DNA from: a bacterium
GTDB lineage: Bacteria; Bacillota; Bacilli; Lactobacillales; Streptococcaceae
Assembly (NCBI GenBank): GCA_905221375.1
Contig: CAJNCY010000005.1
Span: forward strand, 62,001-126,000
Direction: 5' to 3'
Length of the DNA stretch: 64,000 nucleotides
Shown in pieces: positions 20,249 to 30,169 of the stretch (its first letter is position 1; every line of letters begins with the position of its first letter). A model generated the notes under the pieces. It did not search any database, had not been told where the DNA came from, and saw nothing but the letters and a program-made list of their open reading frames with translations. A program made the position numbers and the translations under genes.

Positions 20249-20812
20249 ATGACAAACACACGTCGACTTTCGACCATTGCGATTTTATCAGCCATCTCAT
20301 TTGTGCTGATGTACTTTGACTTTCCGCTTTTGCCAGCGGCATCCTTCCTCAAGATCGAATTTAGTATCTTGCCAGTCCTTGTGGGCTTGGTGGTCATGGA
20401 TTTGCCTGCTGCTCTAGGAATTCTCTTGCTCCGCTCACTCTTGAAATTGCTTCTTAATAGTCAAGGAGTGAATACTTACATTGGTTTGCCAATGAATATC
20501 GTAGCTTTGGGAGTTTTTGTCATCGTCTTTGCTTTGATTTGGAAAAAGGAACGGACAACCCTTCGTTTCCTACTAGGCTCTCTAGCTGGGACTATTGGTT
20601 TAACCGTGGCTATGTTGGTTCTCAACTATGTTTACGCTGTTCCTTTGTACGCTAAGTTTGCTAACTTTGATATTGGAAAAATTTTGGGACTTTCCAACTA
20701 CCTAATGACCATGGTATTACCTTTTAACTTGATTGAAGGTGTAATCTTTTCCGTTTCATTCTGGTTGTTGTATGTTCTCTTGAAACCAACCTTAAAACAT
20801 TATGAGAGATAA
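20249..20812 (+). CDS. ribU: riboflavin ECF transporter S component
   Basis: A 187-aa membrane protein that binds and imports riboflavin with the shared ECF energising module. It has about six helices, with the N-terminal motif MLYFDFPLLPA-like stretch (VLMYFDFPLLPAASFLKIEF region) typical of RibU. The start at 20249 is 13 bases after GGAGGA. The FMN riboswitch immediately upstream strongly supports the substrate. Its last bases overlap the next gene. Confidence 0.94.
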   Translation: MTNTRRLSTIAILSAISFVLMYFDFPLLPAASFLKIEFSILPVLVGLVVMDLPAALGILLLRSLLKLLLNSQGVNTYIGLPMNIVALGVFVIVFALIWKKERTTLRFLLGSLAGTIGLTVAMLVLNYVYAVPLYAKFANFDIGKILGLSNYLMTMVLPFNLIEGVIFSVSFWLLYVLLKPTLKHYER

Positions 20813-21452
20813 ACAAACATTTTTAATGAAGGGCAGTTTTGCCCTTTTACTTTTCGTTATTCTTGGCTACATGGTCAAATTTTACCCTAAAACGCTGGTC
20901 GGTTTTGACCAACCGATACAGACTGCTGTTCGAGGAGACTTGCCAGATTACTTGACTATTCTTTTTAGGGCCATCACACGCTTGATTGATATTCCAGTGA
21001 TTATCACTTGGGTTGTCATTACAGCTTTTGTCTTTTATCGTAAGCAGTGGAAGATAGAAAGTTTCTTCATACTAGGAAATCTGGCTTTGGCAGGACTTTT
21101 AATCGTGACCTTTAAAAATATCTACCAGCGCCCGAGACCAGCTATTTTACACTTGGTTGAGGAGAAGGGATTTTCTTTCCCAAGTGGCCATTCTCTGGCT
21201 GTGACGCTGATGGTAGGGACTTTGATTGTTATTCTTAGTCAGCGGATTAAAGATTCGGTCTGGAGAAAAATCGTACAAATCGTCCTTGGCCTTTACTTAG
21301 TCAGTGTGTTGGTATCAAGGGTCTATCTGGGAGTTCACTATCCATCAGACGTCTTTGCCAGTCTCTGTGTGGGTTTGGGAGTCCTGTTTATCGAATTTCC
21401 CTTCTATGACAAGCTCCGCTTCCAATGGCGATTTAAAGGCAAGCAGAAGTGA
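20802..21452 (+). CDS. PAP2-family phosphatase
   Basis: A 216-aa membrane phosphatase of the PAP2 superfamily, whose bacterial members often act on undecaprenyl or phosphatidylglycerol phosphates. All three catalytic motifs are present: KNIYQRPRP, SFPSGHS, and SRVYLGVHYPSD. About six membrane helices. Overlaps ribU by 11 bases, so it shares the FMN-controlled transcript. The specific lipid substrate cannot be told from sequence. Confidence 0.9.
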   Translation: MRDKQTFLMKGSFALLLFVILGYMVKFYPKTLVGFDQPIQTAVRGDLPDYLTILFRAITRLIDIPVIITWVVITAFVFYRKQWKIESFFILGNLALAGLLIVTFKNIYQRPRPAILHLVEEKGFSFPSGHSLAVTLMVGTLIVILSQRIKDSVWRKIVQIVLGLYLVSVLVSRVYLGVHYPSDVFASLCVGLGVLFIEFPFYDKLRFQWRFKGKQK

Positions 21453-21479
21453 GTATCAAATTCCTTTGAGGAGAAAGAA

Positions 21480-21899
21480 ATGAAAGTCAACATAGCAGAT
21501 CTTCATCCGACTCAACTATACTTATCAGAAAAGAAACTAGCAGGCATCCAGACACTTTATCAGTCGGTAGAACTAAACAATGTTGATCCAATTAGTATTC
21601 TTGCATTTGGAAATTGCTTGTTGATTACAGATGGGCATCACAGGGCTTATCAGGCTTTATTGGCAGGTCGGGATACGATTTCTGCTGAGTTTGATAGAGA
21701 CGGCGGTGATGAACTATATCATCTCTATGCGCAAGCTTGTGAGGAAAGAAAGATTTACTCTGTTCTGGATTTAAAAAATCATATCTTACCTCAAGATGAG
21801 TATGAAGCAAAATGGTATAACTGGTGTGCTGGTTTTAATCAAGCAGCAACTATTTTGTTGAAAAGGAAAGCAGATGAAACGGATTTTACAAATAGATAA
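21480..21899 (+). CDS. ParB/Srx-like small protein
   Basis: A 139-aa soluble protein. The segment DPISILAFGNCLLITDGHHRAYQALLAG resembles the nucleotide-binding core of ParB/sulfiredoxin-like domains (GHHR box). No HTH is present, so a partition role is unlikely. AGGAG lies before the ATG. It overlaps the following acetyltransferase by 26 bases. Function unknown. Confidence 0.75.
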   Translation: MKVNIADLHPTQLYLSEKKLAGIQTLYQSVELNNVDPISILAFGNCLLITDGHHRAYQALLAGRDTISAEFDRDGGDELYHLYAQACEERKIYSVLDLKNHILPQDEYEAKWYNWCAGFNQAATILLKRKADETDFTNR

Positions 21900-22353
21900 T
21901 GCACTGCGTCTTGTTCCTTATTATAAGGTCAATCATTGTGAAGAAGCTTTTGCTTGGTATCAGGATGTGAACTTGGTTCACCTCGTAGATGGTGTGAAGA
22001 GACCTTATAGTCAAGAAACTTTGGAAGCTATGTATTCCTATTTGGATCAGCATGGTGAGCTTTTTTGGATTGAAGTCAAGGAGAAGGGTGAATGGTTTCC
22101 AATTGGGGATGTTACACTATCTCAGGATAATCTCCCCATTGTGATTGGGAATTCCGCTTACCAACATCGAGGACTTGGAAAAAAGATTCTAAGTGCTTTG
22201 ATTGAATTGGCTCGAGTAAAAGGATGGAAAGAATTGAGAGTCAAGGAAATCTACACCTACAATCATGCTTCTAGGAGGTGTTTCAAGTCGCTTGGATTTG
22301 TGGAAAATGGAGCAACAGAAAAAGGAATGAGTTTTGTATTGAAATTAATCTAA
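21874..22353 (+). CDS. GNAT-family N-acetyltransferase
   Basis: A 159-aa GNAT fold protein. The acetyl-CoA-binding motif A region is AYQHRGLGKKILSALIELA (R/Q-x-x-G-x-G/A), followed by the YNHASRRCFKSLGF motif B. It is translated in overlap with the ParB-like gene. The acceptor substrate is unknown. Confidence 0.85.
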   Translation: MKRILQIDNALRLVPYYKVNHCEEAFAWYQDVNLVHLVDGVKRPYSQETLEAMYSYLDQHGELFWIEVKEKGEWFPIGDVTLSQDNLPIVIGNSAYQHRGLGKKILSALIELARVKGWKELRVKEIYTYNHASRRCFKSLGFVENGATEKGMSFVLKLI

Positions 22354-22389
22354 TCTAACTTGTTTTTTAACTCAAAATCTGATAAACTA

Positions 22390-22580
22390 AGTAGTAATTG
22401 AATAGAAATCTGCAAGACTAGTAACTCAAGGGAAGTATATCAGGGAGGAGAGCCGTGACTGTAAGCTCTCTATATGAAAGCTGGGTGAATTCACTTGCGC
22501 ATGGATTTAGAAATGAAGGTCTGACTTGTCAGATGAAAACGGATGGTACCGCGTGTCAACGCTCCGAGTGGAGTTTTTGG
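22390..22580 (+). promoter_or_regulatory. T-box riboswitch (tRNA-Phe)
   Basis: The leader of the PheRS operon contains the conserved T-box GGATGGTACCGCG (22541-22553) and a downstream terminator hairpin CGCTCC-GAGT-GGAG with TTTTT (22560-22577). A plausible specifier UUC sits in GAATTCAC (22487-22494). Uncharged tRNA-Phe would stabilise the antiterminator and switch on pheS-pheT. The specifier placement is my reading, supported by gene context. Confidence 0.9.
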
Positions 22581-22623
22581 CATGTGGTTTTCTTTTTATC
22601 TGCGAGAGACTGATGGAGGAATT

Positions 22624-23670
22624 ATGTCAACTATTGAAGAACAATTAAAAGCGCTTCGCGAAGAAACGCTGGCTAGCTTGAAGCAGATTACTGCTGAAAA
22701 TGAAAAAGAGATGCAAGATTTGCGTGTCTCAGTCCTTGGTAAAAAGGGTTCGCTTACTGAAATTCTCAAAGGGATGAAAGATGTCTCTGCTGAGATGCGT
22801 CCAATCATTGGGAAACACGTAAATGAAGCTCGTGATGTCTTGACAGCAGCTTTTGAAGAAACTGCTAAGCTCTTGGAAGAAAAGAAAGTCGCGGCTCAAC
22901 TGGCTAGCGATAGTATCGATGTGACACTTCCAGGTCGTCCAGTTGCGGCTGGTCACCGTCACGTTTTGACACAAACCAGTGAAGAAATCGAAGATATTTT
23001 CATCGGTATGGGGTACCAAGTCGTGGATGGTTTTGAAGTGGAGCAAGACTACTATAACTTTGAGCGTATGAACCTTCCCAAAGACCACCCAGCTCGTGAT
23101 ATGCAGGATACTTTCTACATCACAGAAGAAATCTTACTTCGTACCCACACGTCTCCTGTTCAAGCGCGTGCTATGGATGCTCATGATTTTTCTAAAGGTC
23201 CTTTAAAAATGATCTCTCCAGGGCGTGTGTTCCGTCGTGATACGGATGATGCGACCCACAGTCACCAGTTCCACCAAATCGAAGGCTTGGTTGTTGGGAA
23301 AAATATCTCTATGGCAGACCTTCAAGGAACGCTTCAGTTGATTGTCCAAAAAATGTTTGGTGAAGAGCGTCAAATTCGTTTGCGTCCATCTTACTTCCCA
23401 TTCACAGAGCCATCTGTTGAGGTGGATGTTTCTTGCTTCAAGTGTGGTGGAGAAGGCTGTAACGTATGTAAGAAAACAGGTTGGATCGAAATTATGGGTG
23501 CCGGTATGGTTCACCCACGTGTCCTTGAAATGAGTGGTATCGATGCGACTGTTTACTCTGGCTTTGCCTTTGGTCTTGGTCAAGAGCGTGTAGCCATGCT
23601 CCGTTACGGAATCAATGATATCCGTGGATTCTACCAAGGAGATGTCCGTTTCTCAGAACAGTTTAAATAA
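22624..23670 (+). CDS. pheS: phenylalanyl-tRNA synthetase alpha subunit
   Basis: A 348-aa class II aminoacyl-tRNA synthetase subunit, which charges tRNA-Phe together with PheT. It has an N-terminal coiled coil (residues 1-85), class II motif 2 ([21 protein letters not shown]) and motif 3 ([14 protein letters not shown]). The start [11 protein letters not shown] is chosen over the frame open from 22543, which lies in the T-box terminator. The stop shares an A with the start of the next gene. Confidence 0.96.
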   Translation: MSTIEEQLKALREETLASLKQITAENEKEMQDLRVSVLGKKGSLTEILKGMKDVSAEMRPIIGKHVNEARDVLTAAFEETAKLLEEKKVAAQLASDSIDVTLPGRPVAAGHRHVLTQTSEEIEDIFIGMGYQVVDGFEVEQDYYNFERMNLPKDHPARDMQDTFYITEEILLRTHTSPVQARAMDAHDFSKGPLKMISPGRVFRRDTDDATHSHQFHQIEGLVVGKNISMADLQGTLQLIVQKMFGEERQIRLRPSYFPFTEPSVEVDVSCFKCGGEGCNVCKKTGWIEIMGAGMVHPRVLEMSGIDATVYSGFAFGLGQERVAMLRYGINDIRGFYQGDVRFSEQFK

Positions 23671-24179
23671 TGATTAGAAAAGTAGAAATGGCAGATGTTG
23701 AGGTGTTGGCTAAAATTGCCAAACAAACCTTTCGTGAAACATTTGCTTATGATAATACGGAAGAGCAGTTACAGGAATACTTTGAAGAGGCTTATAGTCT
23801 GAGAGTTTTGTCAACTGAGTTGGAAAATCCAGAATCCGAAACCTATTTCATTATGCATGAAGAGGAGATAGCTGGTTTTCTCAAAGTCAACTGGGGAAGT
23901 GCTCAGACTGAGAGAGAATTAGAGGATGCTTTTGAAATTCAACGCCTCTATGTGCTACAAAAATTTCAAGGATTTGGATTCGGTAAGCAACTGTTTGAAT
24001 TTGCTCTTGAACTTGCTACAAAAAATAGTTTTTCTTGGGCTTGGCTAGGTGTTTGGGAGCATAATACAAAAGCTCAAGCGTTTTATAATCGATATGGTTT
24101 TGAAAAATTTAGCCAACATCATTTTATGGTTGGTCAAAAAGTAGATACAGATTGGTTACTGAAAAAGAAATTAAGGTAA
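23670..24179 (+). CDS. GNAT acetyltransferase between pheS and pheT
   Basis: A 169-aa GNAT protein. Motif A is LYVLQKFQGFGFGKQLFEFA and motif B WLGVWEHNTKAQAFYNRYGF. It is coupled to pheS (TAATG overlap) and co-transcribed under the T-box. The same arrangement exists in pneumococcus. The acceptor is unknown; any link to phenylalanine or tRNA is inference from position. Confidence 0.88.
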   Translation: MIRKVEMADVEVLAKIAKQTFRETFAYDNTEEQLQEYFEEAYSLRVLSTELENPESETYFIMHEEEIAGFLKVNWGSAQTERELEDAFEIQRLYVLQKFQGFGFGKQLFEFALELATKNSFSWAWLGVWEHNTKAQAFYNRYGFEKFSQHHFMVGQKVDTDWLLKKKLR

Positions 24180-24255
24180 GAAGAGGATTCTTCTATTGAA
24201 ATGATAGGAAAGGAAAAGAATTAGAGTGGCAACTGTCATTCTGGAGAACTAAATT

Positions 24256-26661
24256 ATGCTTGTATCTTATAAATGGTTAAAAGAATTGGTGGACATTGAT
24301 GTGCCATCACAAGAGTTGGCTGAAAAAATGTCAACTACAGGGATCGAGGTAGAAGGTGTCGAATCACCTGCTGCTGGTCTCTCAAAAATTGTCGTCGGAG
24401 AGGTCTTGTCTTGTGAAGACGTGCCAGAAACTCACCTCCATGTTTGTCAGGTTAACGTTGGCGAAGAAGAAGCCCGTCAAATCGTTTGTGGTGCGCCGAA
24501 TGTGCGTGCTGGTATCAAGGTTATGGTGGCTCTTCCAGGTGCTCGTATCGCTGACAACTACAAAATCAAAAAAGGAAAAATCCGTGGTTTAGAGTCACTT
24601 GGAATGATCTGTTCGCTTGGTGAATTGGGCATTTCTGACTCAGTTGTGCCTAAGGAATTCGCAGATGGTATTCAAATCTTGCCTGAAGAAGCCGTTCCAG
24701 GTGAGGAAGTCTTCTCATATCTAGACTTGGATGATGAAATCATCGAACTTTCAATCACCCCTAACCGTGCGGACGCCCTTTCTATGCGTGGAGTGGCTCA
24801 CGAAGTAGCAGCTATCTATGACAAGGCAGTCAATTTTAAAGAATTCGGTTTAACAGAAACAAATGAAGCTGCGACAGATGCCCTTTCTGTTAGTATTGAG
24901 ACAGACAAGGCACCTTACTATGCCGCTCGTATCTTGGACAATGTGACCATCGCACCAAGTCCACAATGGTTGCAAAACCTCCTCATGAATGAAGGTATCC
25001 GCCCGATCAATAACGTAGTGGACGTGACCAACTACATCTTGCTTTACTTTGGTCAACCTATGCACGCTTTTGACTTGGATACTTTTGAAGGCAATGACAT
25101 CCGTGTGCGTGAAGCGCGTGCTGGTGAAAAATTGGTGACCTTGGACGGTGAAGAACGTGACTTGGACGTGAATGACTTAGTCATTACTGTCGCAGACAAG
25201 CCAGTCGCTCTTGCAGGTGTTATGGGTGGTCAAGCAACAGAAATCTCTGAAAAATCTAGTCGTGTGGTTCTTGAAGCTGCTGTTTTCAATGGCAAATCTA
25301 TCCGTAAGACTAGCGGTCGCCTGAACCTTCGTTCAGAATCATCTTCTCGTTTTGAAAAAGGCACTAATGTGGTAACAGTTAATGAAGCCCTTGATGCGGC
25401 AGCTAGCATGATTGCAGAACTTGCAGGTGCGACGGTGCGTAAAGGTATCGTTTCAGTGGGTGAACTGGATACTTCTGATGTAGAGGTTTCTTCAACTCTT
25501 GCAGACGTTAACCGTGTCCTTGGTACAGAACTTTCTTATGCTGATGTAGAAGACGTTTTCCGTCGTCTTGGCTTTGGTCTTTCTGGCAATGCAGAGAGCT
25601 TTACAGTCAGTGTTCCACGTCGTCGCTGGGATATCACCATCGAGGCAGACCTCTTTGAAGAAATCGCTCGTATCTATGGATATGACCGCTTGCCAACCAG
25701 CCTTCCAAAAGACGATGGGACAGCTGGTGAATTGACTGCGACACAAAAACTTCGCCGTCAAGTTCGTACCATTGCTGAAGGAGCAGGTTTGACAGAAATC
25801 ATCACCTACGCTCTGACAACTCCTGAAAAAGCAGTTGAGTTTACGGCTCAACCAAGTAACCTTACTGAACTCATGTGGCCAATGACTGTGGACCGTTCTG
25901 TCCTCCGTCAAAATATGATCTCAGGTATCCTTGATACTGTTGCCTACAACGTGGCTCGTAAGAATAAAAACTTGGCCCTTTACGAGATTGGAAAAGTCTT
26001 TGAACAAACAGGCAATCCAAAAGAAGAACTTCCAAATGAGATCAACAGCTTTGCCTTTGCCTTGACAGGCTTGGTTGCTGAAAAAGATTTCCAAACAGCA
26101 GCAGTTCCAGTTGATTTCTTCTATGCTAAAGGAATCCTTGAAGCATTATTTACTCGCTTGGGACTAGAAGTGACCTATACGGCAACATCTGAAATCGCTA
26201 GCCTCCACCCAGGACGTACAGCTATGATTTCACTCGGTGACCAAGTTCTTGGTTTCCTTGGCCAAGTGCATCCAGTCACTGCTAAGGCTTACGATATTCC
26301 AGAAACGTATGTAGCTGAGCTCAACCTTTCAGCTATCGAAACTGCGCTTCAGCCTGCTAATCCATTTGTAGAAATTACTAAATTCCCAGCAGTCAGCCGT
26401 GACGTTGCCCTTCTCCTCAAGGCAGAAGTCACTCACCAAGAAGTTGTGGACGCGATCCAAGCTGCAGGCGTAAAACGTTTGACAGATATTAAACTCTTTG
26501 ACGTCTTCTCAGGTGAGAAATTGGGACTTGGTATGAAGTCAATGGCTTATAGCTTGACCTTCCAAAATCCAGAAGATAGCTTGACGGATGAAGAAGTAGC
26601 ACGCTACATGGAAAAAATCCAAGCGTCTCTCGAAGAAAAAGTCAATGCAGAAGTGCGTTAA
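24256..26661 (+). CDS. pheT: phenylalanyl-tRNA synthetase beta subunit
   Basis: An 801-aa PheT of the long bacterial type. It has an N-terminal tRNA-binding domain (EMAP-like, residues about 40-150), B3/B4 editing region, B5 and the catalytic-like core, and a C-terminal anticodon-binding FDX-ACB domain ([13 protein letters not shown]...). It forms the alpha2-beta2 enzyme and edits Tyr-tRNA-Phe. It lies 76 bases after the GNAT gene in the same operon. Confidence 0.96.
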   Translation: MLVSYKWLKELVDIDVPSQELAEKMSTTGIEVEGVESPAAGLSKIVVGEVLSCEDVPETHLHVCQVNVGEEEARQIVCGAPNVRAGIKVMVALPGARIADNYKIKKGKIRGLESLGMICSLGELGISDSVVPKEFADGIQILPEEAVPGEEVFSYLDLDDEIIELSITPNRADALSMRGVAHEVAAIYDKAVNFKEFGLTETNEAATDALSVSIETDKAPYYAARILDNVTIAPSPQWLQNLLMNEGIRPINNVVDVTNYILLYFGQPMHAFDLDTFEGNDIRVREARAGEKLVTLDGEERDLDVNDLVITVADKPVALAGVMGGQATEISEKSSRVVLEAAVFNGKSIRKTSGRLNLRSESSSRFEKGTNVVTVNEALDAAASMIAELAGATVRKGIVSVGELDTSDVEVSSTLADVNRVLGTELSYADVEDVFRRLGFGLSGNAESFTVSVPRRRWDITIEADLFEEIARIYGYDRLPTSLPKDDGTAGELTATQKLRRQVRTIAEGAGLTEIITYALTTPEKAVEFTAQPSNLTELMWPMTVDRSVLRQNMISGILDTVAYNVARKNKNLALYEIGKVFEQTGNPKEELPNEINSFAFALTGLVAEKDFQTAAVPVDFFYAKGILEALFTRLGLEVTYTATSEIASLHPGRTAMISLGDQVLGFLGQVHPVTAKAYDIPETYVAELNLSAIETALQPANPFVEITKFPAVSRDVALLLKAEVTHQEVVDAIQAAGVKRLTDIKLFDVFSGEKLGLGMKSMAYSLTFQNPEDSLTDEEVARYMEKIQASLEEKVNAEVR

Positions 26662-26667
26662 CTTATC

Positions 26668-26692
26668 AATCCATCCTTCGGGGTGGATTTTT
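26668..26692 (+). terminator. pheT operon terminator
   Basis: AATCCATCC-TTCG-GGGTGGATTTTT hairpin just after the stop. Confidence 0.8.
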
Positions 26693-26896
26693 GCTTTTCA
26701 AATAACAATTCAGGATCAAAAATAGACAGTTGAGGAACAGAGAAGGTAAATTGGAGTTTACCAGTGTATAATGTACTCATAACTCAAAATACCCTAAGAT
26801 TTTTTACTAAAATGAGGATGATAAAAATGGACATAAGCTATTGTAAAGGCTATCAAAAAGGAGTATAATGAGTGCAAGACATTTCGGAGGTGAAAG

Positions 26897-27790
26897 ATGC
26901 TAGAAGTAAGAAGTCTAGAGAAAAGTTTTGGATCCAAGCAAGTTTTGTTTGGTATTGACTTTCAAGCGCGACCAGGTCGTATTTTGGGATTAGTCGGAAA
27001 AAACGGTGCTGGGAAAACAACGATTTTCCACAGTATTTTGAAGTTTTTAGAATACCAAGGAGAAATTAGTCTTGATAATCAGGATATTCGTCAGGAAACC
27101 TATGCTCGGATTGGCTATCTGCCTGAAGAACGCAGTCTTATGCCTAAATTGACAGTCCTTGAACAAGTTCGTTACTTGGCGACTCTAAAGGGCATGGATG
27201 CCAAGGAAGTTAAGGAAAAACTTCCTCAATGGATGAAGAGGTTGGAAGTGAAAGGAAAGCTGACTGATAAAATCAAGAGTCTGTCAAAAGGAAATCAGCA
27301 GAAGATTCAGCTCATCATTACTCTGATTCATGAACCAGACTTGATTATCTTGGATGAGCCTTTCAGTGGATTGGACCCAGTCAATACTGAATTGCTAAAG
27401 CAAGTTATTTTTCAGGAAAAAGAGCGCGGAGCAACCATTATCTTTTCTGACCATGTCATGACTAACGTCGAGGAGCTTTGTGACGATATTCTCATGATTC
27501 GAGATGGCCGTGTGGTCTTGCATGGGCCAGTTCAGGATGTCCGCAATCAATACGGGAGAACGCGTCTCTTTGTTTCAAGTGAACGAAGTAAGGAAGAATT
27601 GGAAAACCTTCCTCATGTCAAACAGGTGAGCTTGACCAAACAAGGCAGTTGGAAATTGATTTTAGAGGATGAGAGCGCTGGAAAGGAACTCTTCCCAATC
27701 TTGACTCAGGGGCAATATATAGCAACCTTTGATCAACAAGCGCCAACAATCGATGAAATCTTTAAACTAGAATCAGGGGTGGAAGTATGA
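26897..27790 (+). CDS. ABC exporter ATPase (NatA-like)
   Basis: A 297-aa ABC ATPase. Walker A is GKNGAGKTT near residue 35, the signature is the altered LSKGNQQK (near 138) and Walker B LIILDEPFSGLDP. A C-terminal extension of about 80 residues is typical of ABC-2 drug/sodium/lantibiotic export ATPases. It overlaps the permease gene by four bases (ATGA). The substrate is unknown. Confidence 0.88.
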   Translation: MLEVRSLEKSFGSKQVLFGIDFQARPGRILGLVGKNGAGKTTIFHSILKFLEYQGEISLDNQDIRQETYARIGYLPEERSLMPKLTVLEQVRYLATLKGMDAKEVKEKLPQWMKRLEVKGKLTDKIKSLSKGNQQKIQLIITLIHEPDLIILDEPFSGLDPVNTELLKQVIFQEKERGATIIFSDHVMTNVEELCDDILMIRDGRVVLHGPVQDVRNQYGRTRLFVSSERSKEELENLPHVKQVSLTKQGSWKLILEDESAGKELFPILTQGQYIATFDQQAPTIDEIFKLESGVEV

Positions 27791-28986
27791 GAAATATGTG
27801 GGTTGTAATGAAGGAAACCTATCTTCGACATGTCAAATCGTGGAGTTTCTTCTTTATGGTGATTTCGCCGTTCCTCTTTTTAGGAATCTCTGGAGGAATT
27901 GGCTATCTCCAAGGATCTTCTATGGCTCAGAGTGGCAAGATAGCAGTAGTCAGCACTGTTCCAGCTGTGACAGACAGTCTTAAATCTACCAATGGTCTCA
28001 ATTTTGATTATCAGGATGAAGCAAGTGCTCAAGCTGCTATCAAGGATGAAAAATTAAAAGGCTATCTGACCATTGACCAAGAGGATAGTGTCTTGAAGGC
28101 AGTTTATCACGGTGAAACTTCCCTTGAGATTGCTATTAAGCTAGGAGTAACGAGCAAGTTAAATGAGCTTCAAGATCAACTCAATCGTTCGGCAGCCAAT
28201 TTGTCACAAGAACAGGAAAAACGCTTGGAACAAACAGTTAACTTTACGGAGAAAATTGATGAATCCAAGGAAAATAAAAAAATGATTCAAACCTTTGCGG
28301 CCGCAGGGCTTGGTTTATTCCTTTATATGATTTTGATTACCTATGCTAGTGTCACTGCTCAGGAAGTGGCTAGCGAGAAAGGAACCAAAATTATGGAGGT
28401 GGTCTTCTCTAGTATCCGAGCTAGTCATTATTTCTACGCTCGCATGCTGGCTCTGCTTCTTGTGATTTTGACCCATATTGGCATTTACGTCGTGGGTGGA
28501 CTTGCTGCCATTCTTCTCTTTAAAGACCTACCAATCTTGGCACAATCTGGTATTTTAAACCATATAGGAGAGGCTTTCTCGCTCAACACCTTATTGTTTG
28601 TCTTGGTTAGCCTCTTTATGTACGTTGTTTTAGCAGCCTTCCTAGGTTCTATGGTTTCTCGTCCTGAGGACTCAGGGAAAGCCCTGTCGCCTTTGATGAT
28701 TTTGATTATGGGTGGTTTTTTTGGAGTGACAGCTCTAGGTGCAGCTGGTGACAATCTCATCTTGAAGATTGGTTCTTATATTCCTTTTATTTCGACCTTC
28801 TTTATGCCATTTAGAACCATTAATGGCTATGCAGGGGGAGTAGAAGCATGGATTTCACTTGCTATTACGATTGCTTTTGCAGTAACGGCAACAGTCTTTA
28901 TCGGACGCATGTATGCCAGTCTAGTCCTTCAAACGGATGATTTAGGGATTTGGAAAACCTTTAAACGTGCCTTATCTTATAAATAG
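27787..28986 (+). CDS. ABC-2 type exporter permease (NatB-like)
   Basis: A 399-aa membrane protein. One N-terminal helix, an extracellular region (residues about 45-170) and five or six C-terminal helices fit ABC-2 NatB-type permeases. The motif ASEKGTKIMEVVFSS is the family's cytosolic loop. It is translationally coupled to its ATPase. It is followed by a terminator, so this is a two-gene operon. Confidence 0.87.
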   Translation: MRNMWVVMKETYLRHVKSWSFFFMVISPFLFLGISGGIGYLQGSSMAQSGKIAVVSTVPAVTDSLKSTNGLNFDYQDEASAQAAIKDEKLKGYLTIDQEDSVLKAVYHGETSLEIAIKLGVTSKLNELQDQLNRSAANLSQEQEKRLEQTVNFTEKIDESKENKKMIQTFAAAGLGLFLYMILITYASVTAQEVASEKGTKIMEVVFSSIRASHYFYARMLALLLVILTHIGIYVVGGLAAILLFKDLPILAQSGILNHIGEAFSLNTLLFVLVSLFMYVVLAAFLGSMVSRPEDSGKALSPLMILIMGGFFGVTALGAAGDNLILKIGSYIPFISTFFMPFRTINGYAGGVEAWISLAITIAFAVTATVFIGRMYASLVLQTDDLGIWKTFKRALSYK

Positions 28987-28990
28987 AAGA

Positions 28991-29013
28991 GCCTCGCGAA
29001 AGCGAGGTTTTTT
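28991..29013 (+). terminator. ABC exporter operon terminator
   Basis: GCCTCGC-GAAA-GCGAGGTTTTTT hairpin four bases after the stop. Confidence 0.85.
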
Positions 29014-29057
29014 AGAGATAAAAAGAGTGAAATTTAGAAAAATATTTTTCATATCTA

Positions 29058-29190
29058 TTGACTTTTAGGGGTGAAATTTGGTATTATAGTAGGCGGTATT
29101 GTTTACCCCATTTGAAAGGCCCCGGAACCTTCCAAATACTTTTCGATGGGAAGGAACACCCATCACCGTAAACAAAAATCGAACTATATA
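29058..29190 (+). promoter_or_regulatory. rplM promoter and structured L13 leader
   Basis: TTGACT (29058) and TATTAT (29082) with 18 bp spacing are followed by about 100 nt of leader. The leader has GTTTAC near 29100 pairing with GTAAAC near 29167, and internal GGAACCTTCC / GGGAAGG pairings. This fits the L13 leader RNA described in Firmicutes, where the ribosomal protein controls its own mRNA. The assignment is from recall of that motif and context. Confidence 0.55.
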
Positions 29191-29201
29191 TAGGAGAAAT
29201 C

Positions 29202-29648
29202 ATGAACAAAACAACATTTATGGCTAAACCAGGCCAAGTTGAACGTAAATGGTACGTAGTTGACGCAACTGATGTACCACTTGGACGTCTTTCTGCAGTA
29301 GTTGCTAGCGTACTTCGCGGAAAAAACAAACCAACATTTACACCACACACTGATACAGGTGACTTTGTGATTGTTATCAATGCTGAAAAAGTTAAATTGA
29401 CTGGTAAAAAAGCAACTGATAAAATCTACTACACTCACTCAAACCACCCAGGTGGATTGAAACAAATCTCTGCAGGTGAACTTCGTTCTAAAAATGCAGT
29501 ACGTTTGATCGAGAAATCAGTTAAAGGTATGCTTCCACACAATACTCTTGGACGCGCTCAAGGTATGAAGTTGAAAGTATTTGTTGGAGCTGAGCACACT
29601 CACGCTGCACAACAACCAGAAGTTCTTGACATTTCAGGACTTATCTAA
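29202..29648 (+). CDS. rplM: 50S ribosomal protein L13
   Basis: A 148-aa L13 (uL13), an early-assembly large-subunit protein. It begins [20 protein letters not shown] and carries [26 protein letters not shown] precedes the ATG. Codon use is strongly biased as expected. rpsI follows 18 bases later, the conserved rplM-rpsI pair. Confidence 0.98.
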   Translation: MNKTTFMAKPGQVERKWYVVDATDVPLGRLSAVVASVLRGKNKPTFTPHTDTGDFVIVINAEKVKLTGKKATDKIYYTHSNHPGGLKQISAGELRSKNAVRLIEKSVKGMLPHNTLGRAQGMKLKVFVGAEHTHAAQQPEVLDISGLI

Positions 29649-29666
29649 GGAAAGGAACAATAAAGT

Positions 29667-30059
29667 ATGTCACAAGCACAATATGCAGGTACTGGACGTC
29701 GTAAAAACGCTGTTGCACGCGTTCGCCTTGTTCCAGGAACTGGTAAAATCACTGTTAACAAAAAAGATGTTGAAGAGTACATCCCACACGCTGACCTTCG
29801 TCTTGTAATCAACCAACCATTCGCAGTTACTTCAACTGCAGGTTCATACGACGTTTTCGTTAACGTTGTAGGTGGTGGATACGCTGGTCAATCAGGAGCT
29901 ATCCGTCACGGTATCGCTCGTGCTCTTCTTCAAGTAGACCCAGACTTCCGCGATTCATTGAAACGCGCAGGACTTCTTACACGTGACTCACGTAAAGTTG
30001 AACGTAAGAAACCAGGTCTTAAGAAAGCTCGTAAAGCTAGCCAGTTCTCAAAACGTTAA
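29667..30059 (+). CDS. rpsI: 30S ribosomal protein S9; 3' end is the integration site
   Basis: A 130-aa S9 (uS9), with [14 protein letters not shown] at the N-terminus and the basic C-terminal tail ending KASQFSKR that reaches the ribosomal P site. The last 17 codons contain the 28-bp att core (30010-30037). Two further copies of this gene end occur at 38628 and 47933 with different synonymous codons (GCATCACAATTTAGTAAACG). So the present tail was very probably delivered by the integrated element, leaving the protein unchanged. Confidence 0.98.
   Translation: MSQAQYAGTGRRKNAVARVRLVPGTGKITVNKKDVEEYIPHADLRLVINQPFAVTSTAGSYDVFVNVVGGGYAGQSGAIRHGIARALLQVDPDFRDSLKRAGLLTRDSRKVERKKPGLKKARKASQFSKR
30010..30037. 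repeat. att core copy 1 (attL in rpsI)
   Basis: 28-bp core beginning AACCAGGTCTTAAG and ending CTCGTAAAGC, identical to 38628-38655 and 47933-47960. It marks the left end of the island. Confidence 0.9.
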
Positions 30060-30083
30060 GAACCAGCTACAATACAGCATTTA

Positions 30084-30119
30084 CAACACTTCATGGTTCA
30101 CACCATGGGGTGTTTTTTT
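30084..30119 (+). terminator. rpsI terminator supplied by the element
   Basis: AACACTTCATGG / CCATGGGGTGTT hairpin followed by TTTTTTT. It differs from the AGAGCACC-type terminator found after the two other rpsI-end copies, so it belongs to the incoming element. Confidence 0.75.
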
Positions 30120-30169
30120 GATGATTTTTAGTAAAATTCACACCATTTTTCACACCAAATTCACACCAT
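30097..30169. repeat. four TTCACACCA(T/A) repeats, putative integrase arm sites
   Basis: Ten-base repeats start at 30097, 30137, 30149 and 30160, all in the same direction, between the att core and the end of the integrase gene. This is the usual place for arm-type binding sites of a tyrosine integrase. Binding is inference. Confidence 0.55.

Noticed and set aside
22543..22623. Upstream extension of pheS
   Set aside because: It lies in the T-box antiterminator and terminator; the start at 22624 is the family start.
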